The notes beneath the pieces are model-generated. The model did no database searches. It was not told where the DNA came from and was given only the letters and a program-made list of their open reading frames with translations. DNA of 64,000 nt, taken from Mangrovimonas sp. ST2L15 (GTDB lineage: Bacteria; Bacteroidota; Bacteroidia; Flavobacteriales; Flavobacteriaceae). Each line of letters starts with the position of its first letter. Positions within the stretch are counted from its first letter, which is position 1. Location: the NCBI RefSeq assembly GCF_001280515.1, contig NZ_LBIQ01000030.1, positions 248,001 to 312,000 on the forward strand. The letters run 5' to 3'. The position numbers and the translations under genes were made by a program. Below, in pieces: positions 54,696 through 64,000 of the stretch.

Positions 54696-55130
54696 CTACT
54701 CCATTATTGTAATAACCTGAAGACACCTATCACTGTCTTTTAGGGTAACTCCATCAATTGGATAAGGTTTTAAGTTCTGTACATGAAGGGATTCGCCATC
54801 TACGTCCAAAATTTGCGTCATGTCATCTTGAAAGTGCCTATAGGTAATCATTAAGCTCTTTTCTTCTAAAAGGACCCCTTCTTTAAAAATTTTCACTACC
54901 ACAATGGCTTCGCCTGGACTAATGCAGTTCACCCCTTTAGGACAACGTGAATCTTGTTTGACCTCCGTGAATTGCAATTGATAACCTTTCCATTCCATGG
55001 TTTCACCAAATTTTAAATTAAGAAGAATCTGGGGAGGATCCCCTTCCAATTTTATTTGGTCTTGGGCATACCCTAATTGCCCTAAAAAGGATATCGCTAG
55101 AACGACAAGAAAATACTTGATTGCATGCAT
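54696..55130 (-). CDS. Secreted protein of unknown function, linked to the split Feo operon
   Basis: 144 residues. Signal peptide (LVVLAISFLGQLGYAQ). The core includes the Bacteroidota-typical QDSRCPKGVNCISPGEAIVVVK with two Cys that could form a disulphide. No enzyme motif. It lies 10 bases downstream of the membrane FeoB gene and may share its transcript. Function unknown. Confidence 0.72.
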   Translation of the reverse strand: MHAIKYFLVVLAISFLGQLGYAQDQIKLEGDPPQILLNLKFGETMEWKGYQLQFTEVKQDSRCPKGVNCISPGEAIVVVKIFKEGVLLEEKSLMITYRHFQDDMTQILDVDGESLHVQNLKPYPIDGVTLKDSDRCLQVITIME

Positions 55131-55140
55131 CTTTTCAAAT

Positions 55141-56556
55141 TTAAGAAAACATATACCAAATCTGTGCCACTAAAAAAGTAACTACAAATCCCATAGCCAA
55201 AGGCATCAATGTGGCGACCGCGGTCCATTTTACACTTTTGGTTTCCTTGTAAATGGTATAAATGGTAGTACTACACGGATTGTGAAGCAAACTGAACAAC
55301 ATAAGGTTGATTGCCGTTAATAATGTCCAACCTCCAGCTCTTAAAATATCTCCAGTAGCATTGACAGAATCCAACTCAAACATCACTCCAGCTCCTGCTC
55401 CACCAGCCATCCCAGTAACCAAAACCGTAAGCATCAAAACCGTTGGAATTACAATTTCATTAGCTGGAATCGCCACAATATAAGCCACTAGAATAACCCC
55501 ATTTAGACCAATCAACCACCCAAATCCATTGAGAGAATCAATCATCCAATAGGCAATGCTGTGGTCTCCAATCATAATATTGGATATCAACCAAATTACT
55601 GCTCCAGCTGGGGCAGCAAAAACGATGGCTCGCCACAGAACAATGAGTGTTCTATCAATCAAAGAAGTGTATAGTGTCTTCCAAAACCTTGGTGGACGAT
55701 AGGGAGGTAATTCCAAGTTGAAGGTAGAAACTTGTCCCTTTAAAACCGTTTTACTTAACAACCAAGAACTGGCAAACATAAAGACCATTCCCAGAATGGC
55801 AATACCTATAACAGCAAATACAGCAGCTGTACCAGATAAAGCTTCGGGAACTATTGCACCAACAAAAATGGAGGCAATCAAAATTTGAGTTGGCCATCTC
55901 CCATTGCATAAGGAAAAGTTATTGGTTATAATAGCTATTAAGCGTTCTCGTGGACTATCAATAATTCTTGTAGCTACAACTCCAGCTGCATTGCACCCAA
56001 ATCCCATACTCATGGTCAATGCCTGTTTTCCATGGGCACCAGCTTTTTTGAACAAATAATCCAAGTTAAAAGCCACCCTTGGTAAGTATCCGAAGTCTTC
56101 CAATAGCGTAAAAAGCGGAAAGAAAATGGCCATAGGAGGTAACATAACGGCAATAACCCAAGCCAAAGCCAAATACACCCCATCTATTAAAAACCCACTT
56201 AACCACCAAGGCATCCCAATACTATTGGCACCAGATTTCAGTGCTGGATGAATGGTATCCAACAATAATTCTGCAAGTAGACTTGAAGGATAGTTTGCAC
56301 CGATAATGGTAATCCATAAAATAACACCTAAAATCAAAAACATGATTGGGAATCCCCACTTCCTGCTAGTAACTATCTGGTCAATTTTGACATCGATAGC
56401 ATTTCTTCCTTTTTTACCAGCTGTATTAACCGTTTCTTCTACAATCTCAGAGGCATCTGCATAAATACTTTCACTAATGTGATCATGAAATTCACCTCCC
56501 AGTTTCCATCGAAGCTCATTTGACAACCCTATGATATTTTCTACTTCATTCTTCAT
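55141..56556 (-). CDS. feoB: FeoB membrane domain as a separate protein (split FeoB)
   Basis: 471 residues from the ATG at 56556, one base after the stop of the GTPase gene. It holds the two gate repeats of FeoB without a G domain. The first gate reads [13 protein letters not shown], the position of CSARLP reads CNGRWP, and the second reads [13 protein letters not shown]. The divergence from the full-length FeoB suggests a different metal preference. The clean domain boundary, own ATG and tight spacing argue for a true split, not a frameshift. Confidence 0.85.
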   Translation of the reverse strand: MKNEVENIIGLSNELRWKLGGEFHDHISESIYADASEIVEETVNTAGKKGRNAIDVKIDQIVTSRKWGFPIMFLILGVILWITIIGANYPSSLLAELLLDTIHPALKSGANSIGMPWWLSGFLIDGVYLALAWVIAVMLPPMAIFFPLFTLLEDFGYLPRVAFNLDYLFKKAGAHGKQALTMSMGFGCNAAGVVATRIIDSPRERLIAIITNNFSLCNGRWPTQILIASIFVGAIVPEALSGTAAVFAVIGIAILGMVFMFASSWLLSKTVLKGQVSTFNLELPPYRPPRFWKTLYTSLIDRTLIVLWRAIVFAAPAGAVIWLISNIMIGDHSIAYWMIDSLNGFGWLIGLNGVILVAYIVAIPANEIVIPTVLMLTVLVTGMAGGAGAGVMFELDSVNATGDILRAGGWTLLTAINLMLFSLLHNPCSTTIYTIYKETKSVKWTAVATLMPLAMGFVVTFLVAQIWYMFS

Positions 56557-56557
56557 C

Positions 56558-57331
56558 TTACTGCAATTCAAATTCACCATTTCTTAAGGCCTCAACGACC
56601 CTTTCATCTCCCTCTAAAAGTCTGAAAGCAATCCAACGACTATTGGGAATGGATGGGAATTGTTTTTTTATTTTTTCACTTAATTTTTGAACCGCTTCGT
56701 TAATATTCTTGGGCACATTGGTAATTCTATGTGGTTGACACACTATTTGTCCGTTAGCCACTTGACTTACTACATCAATAAGCTCTGGAATTCCTTTATT
56801 AAACCTGGCACTTGTAGGAACCACGGGGATTCCCAAACGCTTAGCCAAAGCTCTCTCATTAACCTCAACGTGATTTCTCTTGGCTTCATCCATCAGATTT
56901 AAACATAAGACTGCTTTACCTGTTATTTCCAAAATTTGAAGTACCAAATTCAGGTTTCTCTCCAGTCTTCCAGCATCTACCACAATTACGGTGACATCTG
57001 GCTTTCCAAAAAGGATAAAGTTTCTGGCAACCTCTTCGTCTTGTGATGTAGAAAGCAAAGAATAGGTTCCAGGTAAATCTACCAGTTTGTATTTTTTATC
57101 ATTGTATTGATACGCTCCTTCAGCTCTTGTTACCGTTTTACCTGGCCAATTACCGGTGTGCTGCCTTAACCCTGTCAAGGCATTGAATACGGTGCTTTTT
57201 CCAGTATTGGGATTACCCGCCAAGGCAATAACAAAATCGGTATTTTCTGCATTGACCCCCAATTTTTTTAATCCGTGTGGATTAAATTGCGGACATGCCT
57301 CACATGCACTTGTTATTTTCTTGTTCTCCAT
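56558..57331 (-). CDS. FeoB GTPase domain as a separate protein (split FeoB)
   Basis: 257 residues from the ATG at 57331; an in-frame upstream start at 57382 would overlap the previous gene more. It opens with a Cys pair (SACEACPQF), then the G1 motif GNPNTGKST (39-47), DLPGTYS as G3 and NLMDE as G4. It contains no membrane segments. It is followed after one base by the membrane part, so both are probably made in a fixed ratio and assemble. Confidence 0.87.
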   Translation of the reverse strand: MENKKITSACEACPQFNPHGLKKLGVNAENTDFVIALAGNPNTGKSTVFNALTGLRQHTGNWPGKTVTRAEGAYQYNDKKYKLVDLPGTYSLLSTSQDEEVARNFILFGKPDVTVIVVDAGRLERNLNLVLQILEITGKAVLCLNLMDEAKRNHVEVNERALAKRLGIPVVPTSARFNKGIPELIDVVSQVANGQIVCQPHRITNVPKNINEAVQKLSEKIKKQFPSIPNSRWIAFRLLEGDERVVEALRNGEFELQ

Positions 57332-57332
57332 T

Positions 57333-58355
57333 TTACCGTTTTTTAATAAGTATTTTGGCCGCCTGATCTTCTCGCAACGCAATGGTGGTTCCCTTAACCA
57401 AATACGCTTTTGGATTACTTAAAGGGCTTACCAAATCAATTTTTATAGGGGTGCCTTTTACAAAGCCTAAATCCAGTAGTCGTCGTCTGCCATCACCTCT
57501 AAATTCTTTGGAAATCCCTATAATTTCAGCCTCCTCTCCCTTCTTAAGGGAAGACAACCTAACAGCATCTTCTTCAAATACTACTTCTGTTTCAAAAACT
57601 TGAATCGTAATATTTTTTGCCACTTCTGGAGCTAAGACAAACTCTTCGCCCTCCGAATAGAACAACACCCGTTGCTTGCTATTTTCAACCACCCTAATTT
57701 GTGAACCTATATGTATGTTTTCAGCTAAAATCTGCTGGTAAATCACATCAGGTTCATCTTCGATATGTACAATTTTACCAACGGTATCTACATCCAACTC
57801 TGCCAAAGATTCTCCTTCTATATCCAATACGTCTCCTTCATGCGTTGGGATAGGGTCTCCATGAGGATCGTACATAGGATTTCCTAATTTGGTCGCCAAT
57901 ATATTGGTCTCCTCATGACTTAATCGGTGCTCCATTTTCTCAGCGCGATGGTGCCACTCACTTTTTTCAAATCCTGTTTTTTCCGCTAGATATTTTTCCC
58001 AAAGACGGTGAACACGCACAATTTTTATAGCATAACTCCTACCTGATCGCGTTAGTTCCAACACCTCTTCAGTTTGGGTGATGAGCATGCTTTTTTCCAT
58101 GGTTTCCAAAACATCTTCTTGCGTTCCATCACTGTATTTCAAACTCTTGATCAAATCTTCCTTGAAAATATCAACTCCCTGATTTTCCCAAGTGTACATT
58201 TGTTTCAAGATATCTTCGGTGATGGTTTTTTGATCGGTTCTAACACTGTTTTGAATAATCCAAAACCAACCTTTGGTAGGTCGAAACAAAAAATAAAGCA
58301 AGCCTGCAAGAAGCACAAAAAGAATCAGGTTATATAATGGCTGACTTATATTCAT
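57333..58355 (-). CDS. Membrane-anchored DtxR-like/FeoA fusion protein
   Basis: 340 residues. One N-terminal membrane segment ([15 protein letters not shown], about 9-25) is followed by a DtxR-like region: a degenerate winged helix (40-105), then the metal/dimer helix [14 protein letters not shown] and the typical DPHGDPIP. Two FeoA/SH3-like modules make up the C-terminus (about 190-340; the last reads [18 protein letters not shown]). A membrane anchor on a DtxR relative is odd and suggests a metal-sensing regulator of the split transporter, not a DNA-binding repressor. It overlaps the repressor gene by four bases and the GTPase gene follows after one base. Confidence 0.82.
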   Translation of the reverse strand: MNISQPLYNLILFVLLAGLLYFLFRPTKGWFWIIQNSVRTDQKTITEDILKQMYTWENQGVDIFKEDLIKSLKYSDGTQEDVLETMEKSMLITQTEEVLELTRSGRSYAIKIVRVHRLWEKYLAEKTGFEKSEWHHRAEKMEHRLSHEETNILATKLGNPMYDPHGDPIPTHEGDVLDIEGESLAELDVDTVGKIVHIEDEPDVIYQQILAENIHIGSQIRVVENSKQRVLFYSEGEEFVLAPEVAKNITIQVFETEVVFEEDAVRLSSLKKGEEAEIIGISKEFRGDGRRRLLDLGFVKGTPIKIDLVSPLSNPKAYLVKGTTIALREDQAAKILIKKR

Positions 58356-59011
58356 TGGTTGCTCTTTACAAATAAGTTATTCGATACCACTTTAGAGATG
58401 CTCAAAGGCTTGTTGTGCACTTCCAAAATCATGGATTCATCAAAAGCCTCTTTGGACAATACTTTAAACTGGGTTCCCAAAGCAATCTGATGTTTATCCA
58501 GATACTTCAAAAACTCTTTGGAAGAATCCTTAACGCCAACGCACATGCAATGTTCGTGTTCCTTTACCTGCGCCAAAAGCACCTTGTCTGTTTTCTTTAT
58601 TTGCCCATTTTTATCCGGAATGGGATCTCCATGTGGATCATGGGTGGGAAATTCCAAAAAAGCATCAAGTTGATTAATCAATTTTTCAGATTGAATATGT
58701 TCTAATTGCTCTGCCACTTCGTGAACCTCATCCCACGAAAAATTAAGGTGTTCCACTAAGAAAACTTCCCACAACCTATGTTTTCTTACTACCGAAGCCG
58801 CCAGTTTTCTGCCATTTTCTGTAAGCTTCGCCCCTTGATATTTTTTATAAACCACTAATTCCTTCTCTGCCAACTTTTTTATCATATCAGTTACAGAGGA
58901 AGCTTTAGTGGCCATTTTATCAGCAATAGCATTAGTACTCACCGAAATAGTCCCAAATTTTCCTAGATGATATATGGCCTTTAAATAATTTTCTTCGGCT
59001 AATGATAACAT
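58352..59011 (-). CDS. DtxR/MntR-family metalloregulator
   Basis: 219 residues. The winged helix is clear (KATSVTDMIKKLAEKELVVYKKYQG). The metal-binding helix reads VAEQLEHIQS: the Glu stands where DtxR/IdeR have the iron-specific Cys, as in MntR (ExxEH). Another candidate ligand is the His in VRKHRLWEVF. The C-terminal SH3-like domain is present. It probably represses the operon it heads, which holds the membrane fusion and split FeoB, and possibly the divergent TonB receptor. Confidence 0.88.
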   Translation of the reverse strand: MLSLAEENYLKAIYHLGKFGTISVSTNAIADKMATKASSVTDMIKKLAEKELVVYKKYQGAKLTENGRKLAASVVRKHRLWEVFLVEHLNFSWDEVHEVAEQLEHIQSEKLINQLDAFLEFPTHDPHGDPIPDKNGQIKKTDKVLLAQVKEHEHCMCVGVKDSSKEFLKYLDKHQIALGTQFKVLSKEAFDESMILEVHNKPLSISKVVSNNLFVKSNQ

Positions 59012-59025
59012 GGTTTTCTTTTGGT

Positions 59026-59056
59026 CAAAGATATCAATTTACTTCAATAAAAACAA
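59026..59056 (-). promoter_or_regulatory. Bacteroidota-type promoter for the mntR-like operon
   Basis: On the minus strand TTG (59056-59054), a 20-base spacer and TATCTTTG (59033-59026), 14 bases before the ATG at 59011. The short leader means that a repressor bound here would block transcription. Confidence 0.65.
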
Positions 59057-59083
59057 TTTTTTAGTCTTGTCTAAATTTTATTT

Positions 59084-59091
59084 TAACTTTG
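59084..59091 (+). promoter_or_regulatory. Possible -7 element for the TonB-dependent receptor
   Basis: TAACTTTG fits TAnnTTTG and stands 24 bases before the ATG at 59116. The nearest TTG (59067-59069) is only 14 bases upstream, shorter than usual. Confidence 0.4.
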
Positions 59092-59115
59092 CATAAAAAT
59101 AAGTTTATTTCATAC

Positions 59116-61368
59116 ATGCGCCACCTTTACTTTTTTATCTTTTTGGGCATTTTCAAAACCCACGGACAAAAGGATTTTACTATTTCTGGTATGGTTACTT
59201 CCAATGGCGAACCACTACCCTACGTCAATGTCTATTTAAATAACACCAATCTGGGAGGTGTGACTGATGAGCAAGGGAGTTATTTAATAAAAAATGTGCC
59301 TTCCGGGATTTATACCCTTACAGCTTCCTTTACAGGGTTTACTAACAAAACCAATAAAATTGAGATAACCAATCAGAATCTTAACATAAACTTCGCTCTT
59401 GATGAAACAGAAGCCCTAAACGAAGTTGTCATAACTGGAACCTTGAAACCTGTGAGCAGACTCGAGAGTCCAGTTCCTGTGGAAATCTATTCGACCACCT
59501 TTTTAAAACAAAACCCAACTCCCAGTATTTTTGAGGCTCTACAGAATGTAAATGGAGTGCGCCCCCAAATCAATTGCAATGTTTGTAATACAGGCGACAT
59601 CCATATTAATGGATTAGAAGGTCCTTACACCCTGGTTCTTATTGATGGCATGCCGATAGTAAGTGGACTTTCCACCGTATATGGGCTGTCGGGAATTCCC
59701 AATTCATTGATTGAGCAAATAGAGATTGTGAAAGGACCTGCTTCTTCTTTATACGGAAGTGAGGCCGTGGGCGGTTTAATCAATATCATTACCAAATTAC
59801 CAGAAAACACGTCCAAACTCACATTAGATAGTTTTGTGACTGGCTGGGGAGAAGCCAACATTGATTTAGGATATAAAGCCACACTTGGCAAAAAAACGAA
59901 TGTCTTGACCGGAATTAATTATTTCCATTACAGCAACCCCATAGACAACAACAACGATTACTTTACCGATGTAACCCTACAAGATCGAATCTCGGTTTTT
60001 CAAAAATGGTCTTTTAACAGACCTAAAAACAGAGCTTTTTCACTTGCTGGTAGGTATTTCTATGAAGATCGATGGGGTGGAGAAATGAACTGGAACAAGA
60101 GTTATCGAGGTGGCGACGAAGTTTATGGAGAAAGTATTTATACCTCACGCTTTGAGATTATAGGCCTTTATCAATTACCTATTAGCGAAACCATAAACCT
60201 CCAGTTTTCATACTCTGACCATAATCAAAACTCGATATATGGGAGCATGCCCTACATAGCGCAACAACGTATCGGTTTTGGACAATTAATTTGGGATAAG
60301 TCCATCCAAAAACATGATTTACTCTTTGGCACTGCGATAAGATACAATTACTATAACGACAACACCACAGCCACAGAAACGGCCGACGAGGTAACCATTC
60401 CTTCGCTTTTGATTCAAGACGAAATAACCTTTAACAGGAAACATCATGTATTATTAGGCGCCCGTTATGATTACGATAAACGCCACGGGAGCATTTTTAC
60501 CCCCAGAGTTGCCTATAGATTTAAACCCACTGACGAAGACATTGTCCGTATCAATGCAGGAACGGGGTTTAGAGTCGTCAATCTATTCACCGAAGAACAC
60601 GCCGCTTTGACAGGCGCGCGCGATGTAATATTAGAAGAAGCGCTAGAGCCTGAAGAATCATATAACGTGAACATCAATTACCTCAAAAAAATATACGCAA
60701 CCAATGGCATGATGTTTACCCTAGATGCTTCGGTTTGGTATACCTATTTCACCAATCAAATCGTACCCGATTATGAAACCAATCCCAACCAGATTATTTA
60801 TGATAATTTAGACGGACATGCCATTTCGCAAGGTGTTAGCTTAAATTTGGATGCCGTTTTTGCACATGGCATCAAAGCCAATATAGGTGCCACTTTTCAA
60901 GAAGTGAATCAATTTGAAAATGGCGAAAAAAACAGGCAATTGCTTACTGAACGTTTTTCGGGAAATTGGGGTGCAACCTACAAACATTACCCAACAAACC
61001 TTTCACTTGATTATACTGGAAGCATTTATGGTTCTATGTTATTACCAACCCTAGGTGAATTGGATCCCAGAAGTGACGAATCGCCCATTTGGAGCCTTCA
61101 AAACATTCAAGTCACTTATGATGGTTTACAAAACATAGAATTCTACTGCGGCGTCAAGAATATTCTCAATTGGACTCCTGGTAAAAAGGAACCCTTCCTA
61201 ATAGCTCGAGCCGACGACCCCTTTGATGAACATGTAGATTTTGATAGCGATGGCCATGTCATTCCTACCCCAGACAATCCGTATGCGCTTACTTTTGATC
61301 CCTCTTATGTGTATGCCCCCAATCAGGGCAGGCGCTTGTTTTTTGGTATGCGCTTAAACATAAAGTAA
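59116..61368 (+). CDS. TonB-dependent outer-membrane receptor
   Basis: 750 residues from the ATG at 59116; an in-frame TTG at 59089 falls in the promoter. Signal peptide (LYFFIFLGIFKTHG), a carboxypeptidase-D regulatory-like domain (about 20-105, VNVYLNNTNLGGVTDEQG), a plug (120-250) with a CxxC pair (NCNVCNTGDIHI), and a 22-strand barrel. It is divergent from the DtxR/MntR-like regulator, so it probably imports a metal or metal complex under its control. The plug pattern is like that of Porphyromonas HmuR-type receptors. Confidence 0.9.
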   Translation: MRHLYFFIFLGIFKTHGQKDFTISGMVTSNGEPLPYVNVYLNNTNLGGVTDEQGSYLIKNVPSGIYTLTASFTGFTNKTNKIEITNQNLNINFALDETEALNEVVITGTLKPVSRLESPVPVEIYSTTFLKQNPTPSIFEALQNVNGVRPQINCNVCNTGDIHINGLEGPYTLVLIDGMPIVSGLSTVYGLSGIPNSLIEQIEIVKGPASSLYGSEAVGGLINIITKLPENTSKLTLDSFVTGWGEANIDLGYKATLGKKTNVLTGINYFHYSNPIDNNNDYFTDVTLQDRISVFQKWSFNRPKNRAFSLAGRYFYEDRWGGEMNWNKSYRGGDEVYGESIYTSRFEIIGLYQLPISETINLQFSYSDHNQNSIYGSMPYIAQQRIGFGQLIWDKSIQKHDLLFGTAIRYNYYNDNTTATETADEVTIPSLLIQDEITFNRKHHVLLGARYDYDKRHGSIFTPRVAYRFKPTDEDIVRINAGTGFRVVNLFTEEHAALTGARDVILEEALEPEESYNVNINYLKKIYATNGMMFTLDASVWYTYFTNQIVPDYETNPNQIIYDNLDGHAISQGVSLNLDAVFAHGIKANIGATFQEVNQFENGEKNRQLLTERFSGNWGATYKHYPTNLSLDYTGSIYGSMLLPTLGELDPRSDESPIWSLQNIQVTYDGLQNIEFYCGVKNILNWTPGKKEPFLIARADDPFDEHVDFDSDGHVIPTPDNPYALTFDPSYVYAPNQGRRLFFGMRLNIK

Positions 61369-61377
61369 CTGTTTGCT

Positions 61378-62298
61378 TTACACGCCAAGATTAGGCAATA
61401 CAAATGATTTAGTATTTGGATGCAATCTAATCCACAAACCTGGATTGGCGTTTAATTGCTGTTTGGCTTCCTCCAAATCGGAACTGATTTCTGTTTTCAG
61501 CACCTTTGCATAAGTGTCTACTTTTGCTGGAGCTGTATCAGCATCAACCACCGACTGTACCACTTTTTTTGCTTGTAATATCGCCGTAGGACCAAGAGTT
61601 AAAATATATTTTGCTGCTCGACACTCTTGTTCGTCTCTTTCACTTACCAAACTGCCTCCAGCCTTAAATTTATTGATGTGATGCTCTAAAATACTATTTG
61701 AAATAGGGATGATTCCAGCAACATGATGCCACTGCGCCCCTGAAAACGGTTTTATATAAGCCAAGTGAGACGCTTGTTTGGCTTCTGGTCCATGTCCAAT
61801 AAAAAAGATATCCAATCCACCTAAATTTTCTAGGTTCGTCAAATACCCCATAAGCGCCGATTCCAAATCGTCTGTATCGGTTTGCATGGGGGTAAAGCTT
61901 TTTATTTTCTTGAAGAAGGCGTCTCCCAAAATACGTTCAAAATCCCTAACAAAACTGAAGCCATTAGCCATGTTCATTGGTGCCAAAGCGTCTTGTGTAA
62001 ATACATTAAACCGACTTAACAATGCATCTTGCTCACCTGTTTTAGCGATCTCACCTAGCAAACGATGTAATTCCTGGGCACCACGACCACCCAAAAGCGC
62101 GATGTTAATATCGCCTTCTTTTTCGGCTGCAGTTGCATATAATTCCTGCAACATGGCTTGTCCCACAGCTGCTTCGGAAGGCAGCACAGTTGGCGTTATT
62201 CCATGATCTACCACTTGAAACTTTGAAGTATCTAAATGAGACAACCACAAATTATTATTTTCTTCTTGTCTTGTAAATGGAATTTTATTATCTGTCAT
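61378..62298 (-). CDS. Glucosamine-6-phosphate deaminase/6-phosphogluconolactonase-like protein
   Basis: 306 residues. The NagB/PGL fold can be followed: INIALLGGRGAQELHRLL near residues 66-83, NVFTQDALAPMN, and IFFIGHGPEAKQASHLAYI in place of the usual GxGxDGHxAS catalytic loop. The altered loop suggests a changed or lost activity. It is convergent with the TonB receptor gene, with 9 bases between the stops. It is not obviously linked to metal uptake. Confidence 0.65.
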   Translation of the reverse strand: MTDNKIPFTRQEENNNLWLSHLDTSKFQVVDHGITPTVLPSEAAVGQAMLQELYATAAEKEGDINIALLGGRGAQELHRLLGEIAKTGEQDALLSRFNVFTQDALAPMNMANGFSFVRDFERILGDAFFKKIKSFTPMQTDTDDLESALMGYLTNLENLGGLDIFFIGHGPEAKQASHLAYIKPFSGAQWHHVAGIIPISNSILEHHINKFKAGGSLVSERDEQECRAAKYILTLGPTAILQAKKVVQSVVDADTAPAKVDTYAKVLKTEISSDLEEAKQQLNANPGLWIRLHPNTKSFVLPNLGV

Positions 62299-62402
62299 GT
62301 CTGTTTTTTATCATTCTATTTAAACCTCAAAAATAAACCTAAATGCCATATTTACCATTTATCTCAAAAAAACCGAAATTTAAGGCCTCAATATTCTCAT
62401 GT

Positions 62403-64000
62403 TTATTCCTCTAAGTATGTATTTAGCTTTTCTAATTCTTGTTTCAAACTAGCGCTATCTAATTCCTTAAAATCCAACTCCATCTCAGATATATCCCTAA
62501 CCAATTCCTCTTTCAATCCTAAATAAAAAGTATCTCCCACTTTCCTAATGACCACCAACATAACTTCCTCCTCCTTTGGCAACTCACCAAAATCAAAATA
62601 GTTATTGTTTGATTTGCCACGAAGAATGGATTTTATCGACTTAAAAACCAAACTAACCTTGCTTCCGTCGGCATTCTTTAATTTGAATTTATATTTTACT
62701 TTTTCCTTTTGACTTTTTACAAAGCGATCACAATTAATCCAACCCAATTTTGAGGTTGCCATCACATATTGAAGAATCTCACTGCTTGAGACCGATGATT
62801 TTCCTGATGCTTTGATACTATCTTGTTCCATCCATTTGCGATCAAAACTTTGAACATACAGCGAGTCATCTGCAACTCGAAAGGTACGTCTTGACCGCGT
62901 TTTACCCGGAAATTTAAACTCCAAAGGAATAAAATAAGGAACCACAACCTCCTTGTCTCGCTGTTTTGCCGGACTCATTTGCGGTAAAAGGTGAGCCACT
63001 CTTAGCGCCTCTTTACCTAATTTTTTATCCGGTGCATGAGCATACACATTAAAAACATTTCCCTCTGCATCTATTTTAAAAAATACCTTTACAGAAAATT
63101 TCCCAGTAAATTTTAACTCTTCAGCAATACTTAAATTAAACTTCTCTAAAAAGAAGGCCTTCATTTTCTCATTGAAGCAAGATATTAAAGCCTCCCTTCC
63201 TTCTTCTTGACATCCAGGAAAAACAGGGGGCTGCTCAACCAGGTTAAACGGGACTTCAACATAAGCCTCTTCAAATATCTCTGAAACTGGCTCCATGACT
63301 TCCAGATTTTCCAATTCATCTTCCTCCTCTACCAATACCCAATTAACCTCAGAATCTGACCACTCTCCTGTAAACAACTGCATATCCTTTTCCTTCTTTT
63401 TACACGGAAAACTTATTTCTATGGATTGATCAAGTTCTAAATTTTCACCTTCTTTTAAAGCCTCAACAAACAACATGCCTCCAGTTTCCAGAATTTCGCC
63501 TTCTGAGGTTGTTGATAAATTTGCCAACAGCATATCAGATATTTTGTAATATTCCGTAACCCTAAAATCAACAACGCCTTGAACCTTTAATCCTTTAGAA
63601 TTCTTAAAGGAATTGGCTTTAATTTTAATTTGGGTCCCCTCGGGAAGCTTTAAAATTGTGTCCTTTTCAGACAGTAAAACAAAGTGAACCGCATTTTTAA
63701 CTGGCCAATCTACATGGCTACTTTCAACAGAATCTTTAGCATTTGAAATATGCTTATTGCCTTTAAGACTCTTTTTTTCCACAGGAATATCTTCTTTCCT
63801 ATCTATTATGGTATCATTTAAAATAGAATCTATACTTACTGGCGGAACTATAATCGCTTTACTGGGTAGTTCCTTTTTTGGCAGTTGTGAATCTTGGCTA
63901 TTGTTATCATTCGTTTTTAGAACCAACAAATAGACCAACAAAAACCCAACTAATACAGCCGTAATTAAAATTCCGATCTTAAAATACCTCTTTGTCGTAT
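62403..64000 (-). CDS. TonB-like protein, partial at 5' end
   Basis: The frame stays open from the stop at 62403 to the window edge, so the start is missing (an internal TTG at 63941 is not a real start). The first visible residues form a membrane segment (ILITAVLVGFLLVYLLVL), then an extended linker. Near the middle, PPVFPGCQEEGREALISCF and KFSVKVFFKIDAEGNVFN match the TonB C-terminal domain of Bacteroidota. The last 150 residues are unassigned. It may be an energy transducer or anchored relative. Confidence 0.78.
   Translation of the reverse strand, partial: TTKRYFKIGILITAVLVGFLLVYLLVLKTNDNNSQDSQLPKKELPSKAIIVPPVSIDSILNDTIIDRKEDIPVEKKSLKGNKHISNAKDSVESSHVDWPVKNAVHFVLLSEKDTILKLPEGTQIKIKANSFKNSKGLKVQGVVDFRVTEYYKISDMLLANLSTTSEGEILETGGMLFVEALKEGENLELDQSIEISFPCKKKEKDMQLFTGEWSDSEVNWVLVEEEDELENLEVMEPVSEIFEEAYVEVPFNLVEQPPVFPGCQEEGREALISCFNEKMKAFFLEKFNLSIAEELKFTGKFSVKVFFKIDAEGNVFNVYAHAPDKKLGKEALRVAHLLPQMSPAKQRDKEVVVPYFIPLEFKFPGKTRSRRTFRVADDSLYVQSFDRKWMEQDSIKASGKSSVSSSEILQYVMATSKLGWINCDRFVKSQKEKVKYKFKLKNADGSKVSLVFKSIKSILRGKSNNNYFDFGELPKEEEVMLVVIRKVGDTFYLGLKEELVRDISEMELDFKELDSASLKQELEKLNTYLEE

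Noticed and set aside
55141-57331. FeoB with an apparent frameshift
   Set aside because: The break lies exactly between domains, the second part has its own ATG one base after the first stop, and both parts keep their motifs, so a true gene split is more likely than an error or pseudogene.
62403-63941. Complete gene starting at a TTG at 63941
   Set aside because: The same frame continues to base 64000 and encodes more of the membrane segment, so the gene is truncated by the window.
1-64000. CRISPR array, rRNA operon, prophage or insertion sequence
   Set aside because: I saw no regularly spaced direct repeats, no rRNA segments and no transposase or phage structural genes.

Overview
The window comes from a member of the Bacteroidota, most likely a marine or soil Flavobacteriaceae. 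The signs are an AT-rich sequence, promoters of the TAnnTTTG type with an upstream TTG, many short-signal lipoproteins, a type IX secretion C-terminal domain on an M1 peptidase, an SDR-type threonine dehydrogenase, and a tyrosine ammonia-lyase that closely matches the well-known Flavobacterium johnsoniae enzyme as I remember it.

Layout. Bases 1-2961 hold the 5' part of an M13 peptidase gene, a small lipoprotein gene and tdh. Bases 3091-5551 hold three small lipoprotein genes, each bounded by its own matched inverted repeats inside 130-base imperfect palindromes. This is the architecture of integron gene cassettes, without a visible integrase. Two more hypothetical secreted protein genes follow (5708-7166).

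Bases 7207-40237 are a flexirubin-type (aryl-polyene plus dialkylresorcinol) pigment locus. A divergent FAD-dependent halogenase-like gene faces 33 co-directional genes with no gap above 24 bases. Tyrosine ammonia-lyase would make 4-coumarate and the adenylating enzyme at 38948 would activate it. Two acyl carrier proteins, three ketosynthases, a chain-length-factor-like partner, a truncated ketosynthase-like protein, a ketoreductase and three hotdog dehydratases would build the polyene. DarA and DarB would make the dialkylresorcinol. A methyltransferase, desaturase-like oxidase and halogenase would tailor it, and several acyltransferases, an MMPL transporter, LolA and LolB-like proteins, an ABC exporter and an outer-membrane barrel would move or anchor it. 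The dehydratases appear to divide the His/Glu catalytic dyad between subunits.

Bases 40318-44078 hold a hybrid histidine kinase convergent with an NtrC-type regulator. Then come a small periplasmic protein, nhaA, an FAD oxidoreductase, tRNA-Asn, rseP, an M1 peptidase and an SCO protein. Bases 52177-61368 hold two convergent Feo systems. One is classical (feoA, full-length feoB, a Cys-rich small protein). The other has a DtxR/MntR-like repressor, a membrane-anchored DtxR-FeoA fusion and a FeoB split into separate GTPase and membrane genes, with a divergent TonB-dependent receptor. The repressor carries Glu where iron-type DtxR has Cys, so the second system may serve manganese. The window ends in a sugar-phosphate isomerase-like gene and a partial TonB-like gene. 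No intergenic gap exceeds about 300 bases.
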